A stretch of 25,409 nucleotides of DNA from CAXMNX01 sp964194845 (GTDB lineage Bacteria; Pseudomonadota; Alphaproteobacteria; Rhodobacterales; Rhodobacteraceae). The DNA lies in the NCBI GenBank assembly GCA_964194845.1, contig CAXMNX010000010.1:1-25409 (forward strand), given 5' to 3'. The position numbers and the translations under genes were made by a program. The notes below the pieces were generated by a model. That model did no database searches and was not told the origin of the DNA. It saw only the letters and a program-made list of their open reading frames with translations. The number at the start of each line of letters is the position of its first letter. Positions within the stretch are counted from its first letter, which is position 1. Shown in pieces: positions 23,765 to 25,409 of the stretch.

Positions 23765-24801
23765 GCCAGATGGCCGGTATACTCGATGCCGGGTGTGTCG
23801 GTGACATGCCCGATAGTTGTCACCCGTTCGCCTTCGTCTGTCAGCAAATCGCTGAGATTCCGGGCGGCATCAGCGCGTGCCACGACGATTAGGCCGATCC
23901 CGGCGTTGAATGTTTTTAACATCTCACCGGTATCAAGGCCGCCAGCAGCGCCGAGCCAGTTGAAGACCGGCGGAAGCTTCCAGGCAGTCAGGTCGATCCG
24001 TGCACCAAGCGTTTCAGGAAGCACGCGGGGCAGATTTTCAGTGAGGCCGCCGCCTGTGATATGGGCCAGCCCATTGACGCCACCAGCGCGGATCGCCGCA
24101 AGGGCCGGACGGACGTATACTCGCGTCGGCGTCAATAGTGCCGCGCCGAGCGGGCCGTTCTGAAACGGCGCAGGTGCAGCCAAATCCAGCCCTTCGTTTT
24201 CCACAATCTTGCGGACGAGCGAAAAGCCGTTGGAATGAAGGCCGTCGGATGCGAGACCCAGCAAGACGTCGCCGGGTTCGATCCCTTGCGGAAGATGGCT
24301 GTCGCGCTCCATCGCGCCGACAGCAAAGCCCGCGAGATCGAAATCGCTGCCACTATACATTCCGGGCATTTCTGCGGTTTCGCCGCCTATCAGCGCGCAA
24401 CCGGCACGCTCGCAGCCGATTGCAATGCCTTCGATCACGGCTGCGGCGTGGTCAACATCGAGCCGCCCCATCGCAAAATAATCCAGAAAAAACAATGGCT
24501 CGGCGCCCTGACAGATCAGATCGTTGACGCACATCGCGACAAGGTCGATGCCGACGCCGCCAACCTCGCCCGTCTCAATCGCAATCTTCAGCTTGGTCCC
24601 GACACCGTCGGTTGCCGCGACCAAAATCGGGTCTTTGTAACCCGCAGCGTTGACATCAAACAGCGCGCCGAAGCCGCCCAGACCGGACATCGAACCTGTG
24701 CGCGCGGTCCGCTGCGCCGCAGGTTTGATCCGTTCGACAAGCGCATTTCCTGCGTCGATGTCCACGCCTGCCTCGGCGTAGGTCAGCCCGTTCTTGCTCA
24801 T
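23761..24801 (-). CDS. purM: Phosphoribosylformylglycinamidine cyclo-ligase
   Basis: 346 residues from ATG at 24801, the start matched by the family (SKNGLTYAEAGVDIDAGN). A 43-codon extension toward 24930 runs into the tRNA gene and is rejected. Motifs: DGVGTKLKIA, MCVNDLICQGAEPLFFLDYFA, GGETAEMPGMY, LASDGLHSNGFSLVRK and HITGGGLTENLPR, all hallmarks of the PurM ATP-binding fold. It closes the imidazole ring to give AIR. It is the first gene of purM-purN-rnd. Confidence 0.97.
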   Translation of the reverse strand: MSKNGLTYAEAGVDIDAGNALVERIKPAAQRTARTGSMSGLGGFGALFDVNAAGYKDPILVAATDGVGTKLKIAIETGEVGGVGIDLVAMCVNDLICQGAEPLFFLDYFAMGRLDVDHAAAVIEGIAIGCERAGCALIGGETAEMPGMYSGSDFDLAGFAVGAMERDSHLPQGIEPGDVLLGLASDGLHSNGFSLVRKIVENEGLDLAAPAPFQNGPLGAALLTPTRVYVRPALAAIRAGGVNGLAHITGGGLTENLPRVLPETLGARIDLTAWKLPPVFNWLGAAGGLDTGEMLKTFNAGIGLIVVARADAARNLSDLLTDEGERVTTIGHVTDTPGIEYTGHLA

Positions 24802-24875
24802 GCCCAGTCCGCGCGATTTAATTTCGCTTGGCGATAGCGGATTGCCTGCGCGGTGTCCACGGGCGCGGGCTGGTC

Positions 24876-24903
24876 TTGACCGATGCGGCGCGTCTGGTAT
24901 GCG
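24876..24903 (+). promoter_or_regulatory. Candidate promoter of the CAT-anticodon tRNA
   Basis: TTGACC (24876-24881), a 16-base spacer, then TATGCG (24898-24903), ending 12 bases before the tRNA. It is a reasonable sigma-70-type match placed as expected for a tRNA promoter. Confidence 0.45.
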
Positions 24904-24915
24904 GTGGCACAGGTC

Positions 24916-24992
24916 GGGCCTGTAGCTCAATTGGTTAGAGCAGAGCGCTCATAACGCTTTGGTTGGGGGTTCGAGTCCCTCCGGGCCTACCA
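24916..24992 (+). tRNA. tRNA with CAT anticodon, probably tRNA-Ile2 (lysidine), possibly tRNA-Met
   Basis: A 77-base cloverleaf with encoded ACCA. The anticodon stem GAGCG/CGCTT encloses CTCATAA (anticodon CAT). The T arm is GGGGG-TTCGAGT-CCCTC. The acceptor stem GGGCCTG pairs with CGGGCCT, giving C4-G69 and C5-G68. Those pairs are the ones TilS uses to recognise tRNA-Ile2 in E. coli, where elongator tRNA-Met has T-A and A-T. The first pair is G1-U72, which is unusual. It is not an initiator in overall pattern. An integrase gene lies directly downstream. Confidence 0.9.
24960..24992 (+). other. Probable attachment site at the tRNA 3' end
   Basis: The 3' part of the CAT-anticodon tRNA (T arm, acceptor strand and CCA) is followed within 33 bases by a tyrosine-recombinase gene pointing toward it. 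This is the usual arrangement at one end of an integrated element that uses the tRNA 3' end as attB. The matching repeat at the other end lies outside the window. Confidence 0.5.
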
Positions 24993-25024
24993 GCCTCATA
25001 AATTTCCCCTTTTCTGTCAGCGGG

Positions 25025-25409
25025 TTACTTTTCCTGTTTGCCCAACCTTTTCATTAGGTTGGACACATTCTGTTCTGTTTTCGTGCTGGGAAGACGATCA
25101 ACAGCCCGATCAGCAAGGACTGGCCTCGCCGCATTCTTGGTGTAGGTCGCCGCTTCCTTCGGGGATGAATGCGCAAGGAAAGACATCAATTCCAATTGAG
25201 TTGCGCCACGTTCACCCATTCGAGTCGCAGCTGCTTTCCTCAACCCGTGCGCTGAACAATGCCGGGGAAGTCCTGCCGCATTGCACTGGTCCCTAAACCA
25301 GTTGCCTAGCGATTCCGCCGTGTAGGGACGCCCTGCCCCGTGCGTCAAATACAGGACGTCACCGTCGCGCGCATAGGCCAGTTCGGCACCCAAGTCTGGA
25401 TGAATGGGA
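25025..25409 (-). CDS. Tyrosine recombinase/integrase, C-terminal part (5' end outside window)
   Basis: The frame is open to the right edge, so the gene starts outside. The visible 128 codons hold the C-terminal catalytic region: HGLRKAAATRM carries the His-x-x-Arg pair, LMSFLAHSSPKEAATYTKNA carries the second His and the nucleophile Tyr. The upstream LYLTHGAGRPYTAESLGNWF is typical of phage- or island-type integrases. The N-terminal arm-binding part and the first catalytic Arg are not visible. It points toward the tRNA 33 bases away, as expected for an element integrated there. Whether the rest is intact cannot be seen. Confidence 0.9.
   Translation of the reverse strand, partial: PIHPDLGAELAYARDGDVLYLTHGAGRPYTAESLGNWFRDQCNAAGLPRHCSAHGLRKAAATRMGERGATQLELMSFLAHSSPKEAATYTKNAARPVLADRAVDRLPSTKTEQNVSNLMKRLGKQEK

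Noticed and set aside
24802..24930. 43-codon N-terminal extension of purM
   Set aside because: It runs into the tRNA gene, and the family begins at ATG 24801.

Overview
The window looks like a chromosomal segment of an alphaproteobacterium of the Rhodobacterales (Roseobacter/Rhodobacter type). The evidence is gene content and order: a division and cell-wall cluster carrying DUF2484 genes, a long-linker FtsZ, an lpxC-bamD-recN block beside it, a FYDLN-acid (TIGR02300) protein, and a corrinoid protein next to a DUF1638 gene. Nearly everything is ordinary chromosomal gene content. The only clear mobile-element signal is a tyrosine recombinase at the right edge, abutting a tRNA gene.

Layout. (1) 1-3251: the 3' end of an alpha/beta hydrolase on the plus strand faces a minus-strand set of a YgjP-type metallopeptidase, a GntR/FCD regulator and an MFS transporter. 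(2) 3500-6330, plus strand: a rhodanese-type sulfurtransferase, the FYDLN acidic protein, tRNA-Ala(GGC) and a homocysteine S-methyltransferase. (3) 6332-17856, all minus strand. In transcription order this is a PA0069-type radical SAM protein, two tandem DUF2484 membrane proteins, murB, ddl, ftsQ, ftsA, ftsZ, an intrinsic terminator, then lpxC, bamD and recN. (4) 18059-21963, mostly plus strand: a corrinoid protein, a DUF1638 protein, a possible small exported protein, sufE (minus), a Gly/Ser-rich lipoprotein and an AbrB-family membrane protein. (5) 21960-24801, minus strand: purM-purN-rnd. (6) 24916-25409: a CAT-anticodon tRNA followed by the C-terminal part of an integrase, the probable left end of a genomic island that continues outside the window.

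How the genes work together. Region 3 builds and divides the envelope: MurB and Ddl make peptidoglycan precursors, FtsQ/A/Z form the divisome, LpxC starts lipid A synthesis and BamD inserts outer-membrane proteins. The homocysteine methyltransferase (region 2) and the corrinoid protein (region 4) resemble two modules of a split cobalamin-dependent methionine synthase. The pterin-binding and reactivation modules are not in the window. PurM and PurN catalyse two steps of de novo purine synthesis.

The less ordinary signals are: a LexA-type GTTC-N7-GTTC site directly before the radical SAM gene that heads the division cluster; a consensus DnaA box and three GANTC sites in the ftsA-ftsZ gap; a possible 14-codon leader ORF ending in TAATG at the ftsZ start; tandem DUF2484 paralogues; and a cysteine-rich DUF1638 protein paired with the corrinoid protein. 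I see no convincing complete new defence or mobile system inside the window.
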